A stretch of 64,000 nucleotides of DNA. Origin: Phenylobacterium sp. GTDB taxonomy: Bacteria > Pseudomonadota > Alphaproteobacteria > Caulobacterales > Caulobacteraceae. Shown here one piece after another: positions 1 through 12,100 of the stretch (its first letter is position 1; each line of letters starts with the position of its first letter). Below the pieces are notes generated by a model, which was not told where the DNA came from, made no database searches, and saw only the letters and a list, made by a program, of their open reading frames with translations. The DNA is taken from the NCBI RefSeq assembly GCF_016124325.1, contig NZ_WGNY01000022.1, positions 94,903 to 158,902 on the forward strand, read 5' to 3'. Position numbers and translations under genes: made by a program.

Positions 1-359
1 TCGCGGCGGGCGATCATGCGGCGATCGTCTGGCCGCTGCTGTGCGGCATGGCCAAGGCCAAGTACTACCTGCTGACCTGCGATCCGCTCTCGGGCGCGGA
101 GGCCGAGCGGATCGGGCTGGTGTCGCTGTGCGTCCCCGACGACCAGCTCGACGGCAAGGCGCTGGAGGTGGCGACCAAGCTGGCCAACGGCGCCCAGCAG
201 GCGATCCGCTGGACCAAGCTGTCGCTCAACAACTGGCTGCGCAGCGCCGGCCCCGCCTTCGACGCCTCGGCGGCGCTGGAGATGCTGGGCTTCACCGGGC
301 CCGAGGCGAAGGAGGGCCTGGCCTCCCACCGCGAGAAGCGACGGCCGAAATTCGTCTAG
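1..359 (+). CDS. Enoyl-CoA hydratase/isomerase, C-terminal part (cut by window edge)
   Basis: The reading frame is already open at base 3 and runs to TAG at 357-359, so only about the last 119 residues are visible. The segment with [11 protein letters not shown] followed by [19 protein letters not shown] and [12 protein letters not shown] is typical of the crotonase fold after the active site, where the hydratase helix precedes the trimerisation helices. Family members hydrate or isomerise acyl-CoA thioesters in fatty-acid or amino-acid breakdown in the cytoplasm. The substrate cannot be told from this fragment. The apparent ATG at 48 is internal, because homologous sequence continues upstream of it. 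Two large hairpins follow the stop. Confidence 0.85.
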   Translation, partial: AAGDHAAIVWPLLCGMAKAKYYLLTCDPLSGAEAERIGLVSLCVPDDQLDGKALEVATKLANGAQQAIRWTKLSLNNWLRSAGPAFDASAALEMLGFTGPEAKEGLASHREKRRPKFV

Positions 360-407
360 AGCACGTCCCGGCTGGCTTGAATCAAGCCAGCCGGGATCAA
401 CGTGCTC
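359..407. terminator. Large perfect hairpin after the hydratase gene
   Basis: Inverted arms at 366-380 and 382-396 match over 15 bp around a single central base. Outer arms GAGCACG (359-365) and CGTGCTC (401-407) extend the stem with a four-base bulge. It starts on the stop codon. There is no T-tract, so it may be a terminator or mRNA 3'-end stabiliser, or a copy of a dispersed palindromic repeat. Confidence 0.65.
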
Positions 408-422
408 GCGTCTTTCGATCTG

Positions 423-471
423 GAGGCCTTCGGATCCCCTCACGACGCCTCATCGTGAGGGGGAAGGCCTC
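423..471. repeat. Second long imperfect palindrome
   Basis: Arms GAGGCCTTC (423-431) and GAAGGCCTC (463-471) enclose arms CCCCTCACGA (436-445) and TCGTGAGGGG (453-462) around a 7-base loop. It sits 16 bp after the first hairpin and about 110 bp before the TonB receptor gene. It looks like a mobile palindromic unit or a second terminator. Confidence 0.6.
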
Positions 472-584
472 TAGCCGGCCGGCTGTAACATCACCGGTGA
501 CGCCCCAAAAATTTGACGCAGGCGTCAAGAACACTTCACGGAGACACGCCACAGCCTCCCCCGCGATCGAGAGGAGAGGCGTTT

Positions 585-2981
<2,397 letters not shown>

Positions 2982-3010
2982 CGGGTCAGGGCGCGGCGCG
3001 TCATCGCGCG

Positions 3011-3853
3011 CTAGTCGGTGAAGACCACCGTCTTGCGGCCGTTCAGCAGCACCCGGTCCTCCAGGAACCAGCGCACGGCCCGGGCCAGCACGCGACGCTC
3101 GATGTCGCGGCCCTTGCGCACGAGGGCGGCGGGCGTGTCGCGATGGCTGATGCGCTCGACGTCCTGCTCGATGATCGGGCCCTCGTCGAGGTCGGCGGTG
3201 ACGAAGTGGGCCGTGGCGCCGATCACCTTCACGCCGCGCGCGTGCGCCTGGTGATAGGGCCGCGCGCCCTTGAAGCCCGGCAGGAACGAGTGGTGGATGT
3301 TGATGCAGCGGCCTTCCAGCTGGGCGGCGAGGTCGGCCGAGAGCACCTGCATGTAGCGGGCGAGGACGACCAGCTCGGTCCCGGTCTCCTCGATCAGGCG
3401 CAGGAGGGCGGCCTCCTGCTCGGGCTTGGTTTCGGGCGTCACGGGCAGGTGGCGGAAGGCGATGCCCTGCAGGTCGGTGTGGGGAAAGGTCGACGCCGGA
3501 TGGTTGGAGACCACCGCGGTGATGTCCATGGCCAGCTCGCCCTGGCGCCAGCGCCAGATGAGGTCGGAGAGGCAGTGGTCGGTCTGCGAGGCCAGGACCA
3601 TGACCCGGCGGCGCTCTCCGCGGCCGCGCAGCGTCCAGGTCATGGCGTATTCGTCGGCCAGCGGTTCGAGGATCGCGCGCCAGGCGGCGGCGTCGGACGC
3701 GCCCGGGTCGAACACCACGCGCATGAAGAAGCGGCCGGTCTGGCCGTCGTCGTACTGCTGGGCGTCCAGGATGTTGGCGCCGCGCTCGAAGAGCAGGGCC
3801 GAGACGCGCGCCACGATTCCGGGGCGGTCGTCGCAGGAGAGGGTGAGGATCAT
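3011..3853 (-). CDS. purU: Formyltetrahydrofolate deformylase
   Basis: Hydrolyses 10-formyl-tetrahydrofolate to formate and tetrahydrofolate, balancing one-carbon pools and supplying formate to PurT. The 280-residue length is normal for the family. An N-terminal ACT domain ([34 protein letters not shown]) is followed by the formyltransferase fold. That fold carries [20 protein letters not shown], with the catalytic Asn-His region, and the later [20 protein letters not shown] motif with the catalytic Asp. It lies tail-to-tail with the TonB receptor gene, 29 bp apart, and runs in the same direction as the downstream sodB. It appears to be ordinary housekeeping. Confidence 0.95.
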   Translation of the reverse strand: MILTLSCDDRPGIVARVSALLFERGANILDAQQYDDGQTGRFFMRVVFDPGASDAAAWRAILEPLADEYAMTWTLRGRGERRRVMVLASQTDHCLSDLIWRWRQGELAMDITAVVSNHPASTFPHTDLQGIAFRHLPVTPETKPEQEAALLRLIEETGTELVVLARYMQVLSADLAAQLEGRCINIHHSFLPGFKGARPYHQAHARGVKVIGATAHFVTADLDEGPIIEQDVERISHRDTPAALVRKGRDIERRVLARAVRWFLEDRVLLNGRKTVVFTD

Positions 3854-3902
3854 CGCGGGCGAGGCCTTGCCGCCCGCGACGCCTCAGGTCAAGCCGTGGT
3901 GG

Positions 3903-4556
3903 TCAGGCCGGCTGGGCCTCGCCGGCGGGCGCCGGATACCGGTAGCCCTGGCCCTGGCCGCCGGATGCGGCGAGTTGGGCGGCGGCGAACTCCCAGTTGG
4001 CGAGGGTCTCGAACCAGCGCGTGAGGAACGTCTTCCGGTCGTTCTTGTGGTCCAGGTAGTAGGCGTGCTCCCACACGTCGCAGACGAGGATCGGGACCAG
4101 CCCGTCGCGGGTCAGCGTGTCTTCCGCGTCGTGGGTGGAGATCACCTTGAGGCCCTCGGGCCCGCTGACCAGCCACACCCAGCCCGAGCCGAAATGGCCG
4201 ACGCCCTCGTTGACGAAGGCTTCCTTCAGCGCGTCGAGGCCATCGAACGCCTCGTCGATGGCGCGGAGCAGGTCGCCCGATGGCCCGGCGCCGCCGGCCG
4301 GCCGCATGCACTGCCAGAAGAAGGCGTGGTTCCAGGCCTGGGCGGCGTTGTTGAAGAGCGGCTTGTCGCCCTTGCGGTGGGCCTCAACGACCAACTCCTC
4401 GACCGGCCGGCCCGCCAGACCCGCCTTGGCCGCCAGATCGCCCATCTTGTCCACATAGGCCTTGTGGTGCTTGCCGTGGTGGGTGTGCAGCGTGTCGGCC
4501 GACATCAGCGGCGCAAGCGCGTCGTGGGCATAGGGAAGCGGGGGCAGAACGTACAT
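3903..4556 (-). CDS. sodB: Fe/Mn superoxide dismutase
   Basis: Converts superoxide to oxygen and hydrogen peroxide in the cytoplasm. The 217-residue protein starts MYVLPPLPYAHDALAPLM. The four metal ligands are visible: His in HTHHGKHH, His in WNHAFFW, and Asp and His in VCDVWEHAYYLD. The start at 4556 is used because the N-terminus matches the family, and the reading frame upstream of it is unrelated shadow sequence. The C-terminal ~20 residues are a low-complexity Gly/Ala-rich tail longer than usual. About 225 bp separates it from the divergent secretion operon. Confidence 0.95.
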   Translation of the reverse strand: MYVLPPLPYAHDALAPLMSADTLHTHHGKHHKAYVDKMGDLAAKAGLAGRPVEELVVEAHRKGDKPLFNNAAQAWNHAFFWQCMRPAGGAGPSGDLLRAIDEAFDGLDALKEAFVNEGVGHFGSGWVWLVSGPEGLKVISTHDAEDTLTRDGLVPILVCDVWEHAYYLDHKNDRKTFLTRWFETLANWEFAAAQLAASGGQGQGYRYPAPAGEAQPA

Positions 4557-4782
4557 AGCGACCTCTGGAATGGAACGGTCGGGACCGATCCCGACGTATG
4601 ACCAACTCCTACACGGCCGTGGCGTTCCTATGACCATCGCCACGTTTTGCGGTTGCAGAAAATCGCGCGAGCGGTCTCTTATTGGGCAGGTTGGATGCTC
4701 GCCCTCGCGCTGGGCGACGGTCTGACCTGAACTGTTCGCCGAGAGGCGACGGCGCCGACACGGGGCGCCCCAGGGGGTTTGA

Positions 4783-6462
4783 ATGGGGCTGACCGTTTCG
4801 CGCTTCGGCGCGGCGGCGACACTTGCTGTCGCCGCCTTGCCGGGAATCACGCATGCACAGGCGCCGCCGACGCCGTCGCGGCAGGAGCTGAATCCGGCTG
4901 CGCGGGCGCAATTGGCCCCGCCGCAGGCCGACCTGTTCTCGCGGCCGGGGACGGGCGCCTGCCCGCTGGCCGAGAACCCGGCGCCGCTGACGATCAAGTC
5001 GGTCGCGTTCCACGGCCTGGAGTCGGTGTCGCCTGACGAGCTGCGCCCGGCGTACGCGCCGTTCCTCGACAAGGCGGGCGACGCCTCCGACCTCTGCAAG
5101 GTGCGCGACGCGGTCGCCGACGCGCTCTTCGACCACGGCCTGCTGGCGCGGGTCGAGATCCCGGCGCAGACGATCGACGACGGCGCGGTGACCCTGGAGG
5201 TCATCGAGGCGCGCATCGTCAACGTCGCGGTGCGCGGCGATCCCGGGCCGGCCGGGCCGGCGGTGGAACGCTACGCCCAGAAGCTGCGCGGCATGGCGCC
5301 CTTCGACGTCAACCGGGTGCAGCGCTACATCCTGCTGGCTTCGGACATCCCCGGCCTGAAGGTGCGGGCCTCGGTGCGGCCAAACCTGTCGGGCGAGCGC
5401 GGGGCGGTGGATCTCGACCTGTCGGTCCAGCGCGACCCGCAGGACCTGATCGTCAATGCGCAGAACCTGCAATCCAAGGCCACGGGCCGCTGGGGCGGGC
5501 TGGCGCGCGGCGACTTCAACGCCATGACCGCCTATGGCGAACAGACCTCGCTGGTCTTCTACCGGACCGTCTTCCACAACGAGCAGTGGGTGGTGCAGGG
5601 CCTGGAGGAGATCCGGCTGGGCGGCGAGGGGACCGTGCTGCGCGGCGGCCTGGCCTATGGCGAGAGCCATCCCGGCGATGCGCTCAAGCCGCTGAACCTC
5701 AAGAGCGTCAGCCTCATCGGCAATCTGGAGGTGGCCCATCCGCTGATCCGCTCGCGGCGCAAGAACCTCAGCGTCGCGGCGGGGGTCGACGTGATCAACC
5801 AGGACACCAAGCTGGGCGGCCGCGCCAAGCTCATCAACGACGACCTGCGCGTCATCTATGCGCGGGCCGAAGGCGATCAGACGGCCTACTGGGGCTATCA
5901 CCCGATCGTGCTGCGCGGGGCGGCGTCGCTCCGCCGCGGCATCGAGGGTTTCGGCGCGACGGAAGAAGGCGACCGCCTCCTGTCCCGCGCCGAGGCGAAG
6001 CCCGGCGCCTGGGTGCTGACGGCCGAGGCCTCGATCATGACCGTGATCACGCCGCAGCTCTCGTTCTTCGCCCGGTTCAACGGCCAGTACGCCAACCAGC
6101 CCCTTGCGGCCTATGAGGAGTACGCCGTGGGCTCGCTCACCATCGGCCGCGGCTACGATCCGGGCTACATCTCGGGCGACAGCGCCATGGCCGCCAGCCT
6201 CGAGCTGCACGGCGGACCGTTCCAGCCCAAGACCGGCTGGGCGGTCAGCCCCTACGCCTTCTTCGACATCGCCCAGACCCGGGACAAGGACCGGGGCGGT
6301 TCAACCCAGACGCTGAAATCGGTGGGCGCCGGGTTTCAGGTTCCGGTGCGCGAGCGGTGGGTGCTCGACGTCGGCTACGCCCGTCCGCTCGACAAGCGCT
6401 TCATCGACCGGAAGAAGCCGCCCGGACGCCTCATGATCAATCTCACCGCTCGCTTCTTCTGA
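4783..6462 (+). CDS. Two-partner secretion outer-membrane transporter (TpsB, ShlB/FhaC family)
   Basis: An Omp85-superfamily barrel that exports a TpsA exoprotein across the outer membrane. The 559-residue length fits the family. A signal peptide ends near THAQA. A POTRA region follows (LTIKSVAFHGLESVSPDELRPAYAPFLDK and VTLEVIEARIVNVAVRG), then the barrel, with the conserved VAHPLIRSRRKNLSVAAGVD region and a C-terminus ending LTARFF. An adjacent TpsA gene begins 16 bp downstream with its own Shine-Dalgarno sequence, so the two form an operon. Transporter and substrate are inferred to be cognate from adjacency. Confidence 0.9.
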   Translation: MGLTVSRFGAAATLAVAALPGITHAQAPPTPSRQELNPAARAQLAPPQADLFSRPGTGACPLAENPAPLTIKSVAFHGLESVSPDELRPAYAPFLDKAGDASDLCKVRDAVADALFDHGLLARVEIPAQTIDDGAVTLEVIEARIVNVAVRGDPGPAGPAVERYAQKLRGMAPFDVNRVQRYILLASDIPGLKVRASVRPNLSGERGAVDLDLSVQRDPQDLIVNAQNLQSKATGRWGGLARGDFNAMTAYGEQTSLVFYRTVFHNEQWVVQGLEEIRLGGEGTVLRGGLAYGESHPGDALKPLNLKSVSLIGNLEVAHPLIRSRRKNLSVAAGVDVINQDTKLGGRAKLINDDLRVIYARAEGDQTAYWGYHPIVLRGAASLRRGIEGFGATEEGDRLLSRAEAKPGAWVLTAEASIMTVITPQLSFFARFNGQYANQPLAAYEEYAVGSLTIGRGYDPGYISGDSAMAASLELHGGPFQPKTGWAVSPYAFFDIAQTRDKDRGGSTQTLKSVGAGFQVPVRERWVLDVGYARPLDKRFIDRKKPPGRLMINLTARFF

Positions 6463-6478
6463 GCCGGGAGGAGTTCTC

Positions 6479-9109
6479 ATGCGTGACCCCATCCGCCTCC
6501 CGACATCCCGCCAGGCCCTCGCGGCCGGCGCGGCTGCCGCGGCCCTGCTTGCCGCCGGACAGGCGTCGGCCCTGCCGGTCCCGGGCTCCGCGCCCGCCAC
6601 CGTCAACGCCGGCGGCGCGCAGCCGATCATCCAGGTCGGCTCGACCGACGTTCGGATCGATCTCAACGCCCAGCGCACGATCATCGACTGGACCAGCTTC
6701 AACCTGAACAGCGGCGAGACGGCGCAATTCCGCTTCGACCAGCGCAACTGGATCGTACTGAACCGGGTCACCAGCGGGCCGATCAACATCAACGGCGCGG
6801 TGACGGCCTATCAGGCGGCGAACCTCAACAGCCCGACGCCCGCGATCACCAGCGGCAACGTGTGGTTCTATTCGCCGCAAGGCGTGGTGTTCGGCGCGGG
6901 AGCCCGGGTCGACGTCGGCGGCATGCTGGCGACCAGCGCCGCGGTGACCGAATCGGCGTTCCTCAACACCGCCAACCTCAACATCCCCTTCACAGGCTCC
7001 GGCAGCGGCGGCTCCGTCACCGTCGCGGGCGGCGCCCAGTTCACCGGCAAGGGCTATCTCGCGTTTGTGGCTCCGATCGTCTCGACGGCGGCGGGGGCGA
7101 CGGTCAACTCCGGCGACTACGGCACGGCCGCCTATGCCGCCGTCGACAGCTACGAGATCCGCTTCCGACCGGCGTTCAACAACGACCTGACCTTCTTCAC
7201 CTTCATCGTCCCCAACGGGGCGGCGGGCACGCCGCACGACATGCCGCTGAACATCGCCGGCGCGACCACCGGCGCGAACGTCTACCTGATGGCCATAAGC
7301 CGCGCGGCGCTCACCAGCGTGCTGATCAACGCGCCGGGCCTGCTGGTGGGACAGTCTTCCTTCAACGAATACGGTCAGGTCACCATCACGACCGGACGCA
7401 ACATCACCGAGGGCCAGGTCGGGCTCAACAATTCGACGCCTGTGCCGGGCGCGCGGTCGGGGCTGGTGCAACTGGGCGAGATCAACGCCGCCGGCAATGT
7501 GAACATCGTGGTGACCGGGCGGTTCGGCACCTCCGACCTGACCGCGAACCGGATCCGCGCCGGTCAGGGCCTGGTGATCGCCGCCAACAACATCACCATC
7601 GGCTCGGGCGGCGTGGTCTCGGGCGACTCGAACGTCAACTTCGGCAGCACCTACATCGACGCCCTGGGTACGGTGACCATCCCCACCCTGACGGCTCGAA
7701 CGGACATCACCATTCAGCCGGGAGACTTCCAGGCCGGCGGCAATGTGAACCTGCTGCCCTTCCTGCACCTGGGCGCGGTGAATTCCGGCGGACAGATCAA
7801 CATCCTGGCCGAGACCCTGGACGTCGACTCCATGAACGCCGTCAGCATCCTGAGCTCGACGGAGGACACGACGACCGCGGGGTCGCTCACCGGCTCGACC
7901 GAAGTGCGGGTGGCGGCCACCACGAGTCTCAGCCTGGGCTCGGTGACGACCAACGGCTTCACCCGCCTCACGGCCCAGAATTTCAGCTTCAACGGCCCGA
8001 TCAACGCCGACACCGCCGTCGTGCGAATCCTGACGCCGGATGAAGCGGTGGTCGGCGGAACCGGAACGGATGGCCGGATCACCAATGCGATGTTCCAGCG
8101 CTTCAACGTGAAGACCTCGCTGACGCTTCAGGGCGGCATCGACGGTCAGTTTCCGGTCTCCAACGACTTGATCGTCGACGATCTCGACGTCGATCCGCAG
8201 AAGGTCCCGGAACTCCACCTGCTCGCGAGGGACACCAACAAGATCGTCGTCCGCGGCACGGTCGCGCCGTCGGCCGCGGGCGTTCACCTGACCGTCGGGG
8301 ACGACGCCGCGGACACCATCTGGGCGCCGCAGTCGATCATCGTGACCGGCTCCCTGGGCGCGGCCACCTCGACCACGCTGGGTGGAGACCCGGGCTCGTC
8401 CGGGGGGGGATCAGGTCCCGCGACCGGGGGGTCGGGCGGATCGACGGGGTCCGCCACGCCAGGGTTCACCGATGTTCGCGCTTTCGATTCGATCAATCTC
8501 TTCGCCACGACCGACGTGCTGATCGGATCCGAGCGGTTCATCGACCTGGTGGCGGACACGCCCGCGGCCGAAATCGACATCGGCCAGGGTCTGCCGCTCG
8601 GCGTCGCGGCGCAGGACGATGAGATCGGCCGCGTGTTCCTGGTCGCCGGAAGCCTGACGGCCGTCGCCGGGGATCGCATCGTCCAGCAGAACACCGGGAT
8701 CTTCGGTCAGGAGGCGGGCTTCTTCCTCACCGGGCAGGAGGTGGAGCCGGACAAGCCGCTGCTGACGATCGGCAAGGCCCAGATCGCCGACATGTTCGGC
8801 GCGCTGCAGATCGGCGAGGGCATCGTGACAACCGGTCAGCAGGCGGCGATCTCCAGCCGTATCGCGCGGCTCGAGGGCGACACGACCCTCGGCGCCATCC
8901 GGATCAACGGCTGCGCGCTGGCCATCGGCTGCGCCACGTTCACGCCGGCCAGCCAGTTCCGGGTGGAATCGTTCCGTCCGGCCTCGGTGCGCCCCTCGAT
9001 CGACCCGCCGGTGCTGACCCCGCCGCCCAAGGTGGAGGACGACGACCGCGAGATCGAGACCGTCGTCACCGGCGCCGGCAACGAAGAAATCTGGCGGAGG
9101 GAAAAATGA
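6479..9109 (+). CDS. Filamentous-haemagglutinin-type exoprotein (TpsA)
   Basis: The 876-residue secreted protein has an N-terminal signal (MRDPIRLPTSRQALAAG, then AGQASA) and a TPS domain. Its hallmarks are QRTIIDWTSFNLNSGETAQF, RVTSGPININGAV and NVWFYSPQGVVFGAGARVDVGGMLA. A long region rich in Gly, Thr, Asn and Val then predicts a right-handed beta-helix, interrupted by a Gly/Ser linker near residues 635-660 (GGDPGSSGGGSG). It is short for an adhesin of this class and has no recognisable toxin or protease tip. GGGAGGAG lies just before the ATG. Its stop overlaps the next start by 4 bp (ATGA), so production with the CHAT protein is coupled. Confidence 0.85.
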   Translation: MRDPIRLPTSRQALAAGAAAAALLAAGQASALPVPGSAPATVNAGGAQPIIQVGSTDVRIDLNAQRTIIDWTSFNLNSGETAQFRFDQRNWIVLNRVTSGPININGAVTAYQAANLNSPTPAITSGNVWFYSPQGVVFGAGARVDVGGMLATSAAVTESAFLNTANLNIPFTGSGSGGSVTVAGGAQFTGKGYLAFVAPIVSTAAGATVNSGDYGTAAYAAVDSYEIRFRPAFNNDLTFFTFIVPNGAAGTPHDMPLNIAGATTGANVYLMAISRAALTSVLINAPGLLVGQSSFNEYGQVTITTGRNITEGQVGLNNSTPVPGARSGLVQLGEINAAGNVNIVVTGRFGTSDLTANRIRAGQGLVIAANNITIGSGGVVSGDSNVNFGSTYIDALGTVTIPTLTARTDITIQPGDFQAGGNVNLLPFLHLGAVNSGGQINILAETLDVDSMNAVSILSSTEDTTTAGSLTGSTEVRVAATTSLSLGSVTTNGFTRLTAQNFSFNGPINADTAVVRILTPDEAVVGGTGTDGRITNAMFQRFNVKTSLTLQGGIDGQFPVSNDLIVDDLDVDPQKVPELHLLARDTNKIVVRGTVAPSAAGVHLTVGDDAADTIWAPQSIIVTGSLGAATSTTLGGDPGSSGGGSGPATGGSGGSTGSATPGFTDVRAFDSINLFATTDVLIGSERFIDLVADTPAAEIDIGQGLPLGVAAQDDEIGRVFLVAGSLTAVAGDRIVQQNTGIFGQEAGFFLTGQEVEPDKPLLTIGKAQIADMFGALQIGEGIVTTGQQAAISSRIARLEGDTTLGAIRINGCALAIGCATFTPASQFRVESFRPASVRPSIDPPVLTPPPKVEDDDREIETVVTGAGNEEIWRREK

Positions 9110-12100
9110 GCCGCCTCGTTCGCTCGTCCGCGGCGCTCGCCGCGATCGCGGCCGGAATTGCGGGCGCCGCCGCCGGGACCGCCGGCGCCGCGCCGCTGCC
9201 GGAGGTCTTCCCGCTGGGCCAGAGCAGCGCCAGCGGCGCGGTCTGCGAGGCGGTGCGCGACTATCAGGACCCGCTGGGGCAGGGCGCCCAGGCCAAGGCC
9301 TGGCGGGTGCGTTGCCGCGGCTACGACACGGTGCTCGGGCGCCTCTACGAGCTGCCCAAGTCCGGCGAGGCGGCCTGGCGGGCCGCGCTGGCCGCGCGCG
9401 CCGAGTGCGGGGCGTCGGCCCCGGCGCCGGGCGGGCTGCCGGCGAGCCTGGCCAAGTGCCGCGCGGGCGGGCAGGGCGGGGCGCCCTACATCGCCTATTC
9501 CTCCGACAAGGACGGCAAGCTCACCGTGGCCGAGGGCCTCGCGCCGCTGTCGGACGTGGTGGAGACCAGCCTGAAGGTGGCCCTGGGCCTGGCCGATCCG
9601 CCGGCGTCGACCGACATCCAGACCTCGGCCGCCCAGGCCGAGATCGCCGCCGACTTCCCCGACCTGGGCGGCCTGGCGGCGGCCGAGGCGGCCGCGGCGG
9701 CGGATCCGCGACGGCTGAGCGCCCACGGCTATGTGCAGAACAACGAGTGGCGGTTCGACGAGGCGGAGACCGCGTTCCGCGCGCTGGTCAGCGAGGGCGA
9801 GGCCGCCAACGCGCCCGCGGCCCAGCGGGCCGACGCCCTGCTGAACCTGGCCATGAACATCTCCAACAGCGGCCGGTTCGACGAGGCGCAGGGCTATTTC
9901 GACGAGGCCGACACCCTGATCCCGGCCGACGACGTCCTGCTGCGGGCGCGCAGCCTGAACTACCGGGCGCTGCACGAACGCAACCGCCGGCGCTTCCCCG
10001 AGGCGATCCGCGCGGCGCGCGCGGCGCTGCAGTTGCGGGCCAGCGCCGGGGGCGGGGCGACCCAGGCCGCGAGCGGCGTCCAGGCGGCCGCCGGGGGCGC
10101 CCTGGTGATCGACGCCGGCACGGCGCGCAAGCTCAACACGCCGTCGGCGGCCCAGAGCCAGATCGAGACCACCCGCGTGACGCCCGCCGAGCGCCTGGCC
10201 GTGCAGGACGCCCAGGCCTGGCAGGTGATCGGCACGTCCCAGGCCGAGATGGGCGATGTGGCGGCGGCCCGGGCCTCGCTGGCGCGGGCGCGCGACATCC
10301 TCTCGCGCAACGCCGCCCTGGGCCGGCTGACGGCCTGGCTGCAGGCGCGGGTGGCGGCCGATATCGCCGGGCTGGACCTGGACGCCGGCCGCGCGACCCA
10401 GGCGGTCGACGGCTATGCCGCGGGCCTGAAAGCGCTGCGCACGCGCCATGCCGGCAGCGCCGCCGAGGGCGCGATGCTGCTGGACCTGGGCCGGGCCCAG
10501 GTGGCGGCCGGCCGCGACGCCGACGCCCTGGCCAGCTATGGCGCGGCCATGGCCATCTTCCGCGCCCAGCGCGGCGGGCTGGGTGATTCCGCCGACGCCT
10601 CGCAGCCCTATTTCGACCTGCTGCTGAAGCTGATCGCGCAGGAGCCGGACCGGGCGGCCGAGTACGGCGGCCTGTTCTTCGACGGCGCCGAGACGGTGGT
10701 GTCGAGCGCGACGGCCGAGACGGTCAACCGGCTGGCCGCCCGCGTGGCGGCGGGCGACGGCGCGATCGCGGGCCTGTCGCGGGCGTTCGAGGACGCCCGG
10801 CGGCGCGTGCGCGCCACCGAGAGCCAGATCGCGGCCCTCCAGGCCGACGGCCTCTACACCGAGACCGTGCGGACCGAGATGGAAGGATTGCTGAAGGGCG
10901 AGCAGGAGACGGCCAACGCGCTGGAGGCGCGGATGCTGGCGGCCAATCCGCGGTACAACCAGCTGGTCGCGCCGGGGGCGCCGGCCGCCGACGTCCAGGC
11001 GGCGCTGCGGCCGGGCGAGGTCTATCTGAAGATCCTGCCGCTGGCCGGCCGCACCTATGGCGTGCTGCTGACCGCCGGCGAGGTGAAGCCCTACGCGATC
11101 GAGATGACGCGCGATCAGGTGGACGCCGCCGTCACCCGCGCGCGCCTGCCGCTGGAGCCGACCGACACCCTGACGCCGTTCGACACGGCCGGGGCGGCGG
11201 CGCTGTTCTCGCGCCTGTTCGGGCCGGTGAGGGATGAGGTGGTCGCGGCCAGGCACCTGATCTACGAGCCCGATGGGCCACTGGTGTCGCTGCCGGTCGC
11301 GCTGCTGGTGACCGACACCGCGTCGATCCACGCCAACGCCAACGGCGAGGTCGACTACACCCGCGTGGCCTGGCTGGGCCGGCGCGTGGCGTCCTCGCTG
11401 GTGGTGTCGGGGGCCAGTTTCCTGCAGTCGCGGAAGTTCGCCCCGTCGGCGGCGAGGCGCCCCTATCTCGGGTTCGCCGATCCGGCCCTGCCGCGCGCCG
11501 AGGAGCGCGCCTACACCTCGGTGACCCGCTCGTTCCTGCGGCGCAGCGTGGTGATGGAGCGGGTCTGCGGCGAGACCCGCGACGCCCTGCTGAGGATCGA
11601 GGCCCTGCCGGAGACGGCGGCCGAGGTGCGCTCGGTGGGCGAGAGCCTCGGCACGCCCGGCTCGGTGGTGACGGGCGAGGCCTTCAGCGATGACGCGGTG
11701 CGGCGGCGGTCCGACCTGGCCGACTACCACGTGCTCTATTTCGCCACCCATGGCCTGCTGCCGCAGCCCGACGCGTGCGTGCCCGAGCCTGCGTTGGTGA
11801 CCTCGCTCGGGACCGGCGACAGCGACGCCCTGCTCGACACCAGCGAGATCCTGAACCTGAAGATCGACGCCGACCTTGTCGTGCTGGCCGCCTGCGACAC
11901 CGGCGGCGCCGGCGCCGGCGTCGACCGCACCGGCCTGAAGGGCGGCGGCGAGGCGCTGGGCGGCCTGACCCGGGCGATGATCTACGCCGGCTCGCGGGCG
12001 CTGATCGTCTCGCACTGGTCGATCGAATCGGAATCGGCCGTGCGGCTGATGACCGGCCTGTTCGCCTCGGGCGCGCCGACCATGGCCCAGGCGCTGCAAG

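Noticed and set aside
3903..5222. A 439-residue frame that would extend sodB upstream
   Set aside because: The extra 222 residues cover the divergent TpsB gene and have no homology features. SOD proteins start at the MYVLPPLPYAHDAL position (4556).
6443..8287. A 614-residue minus-strand frame under the TpsA gene
   Set aside because: Low-complexity Arg/Asp/Gly composition typical of antisense to a high-GC gene. The TpsA frame has a signal peptide and TPS domain.
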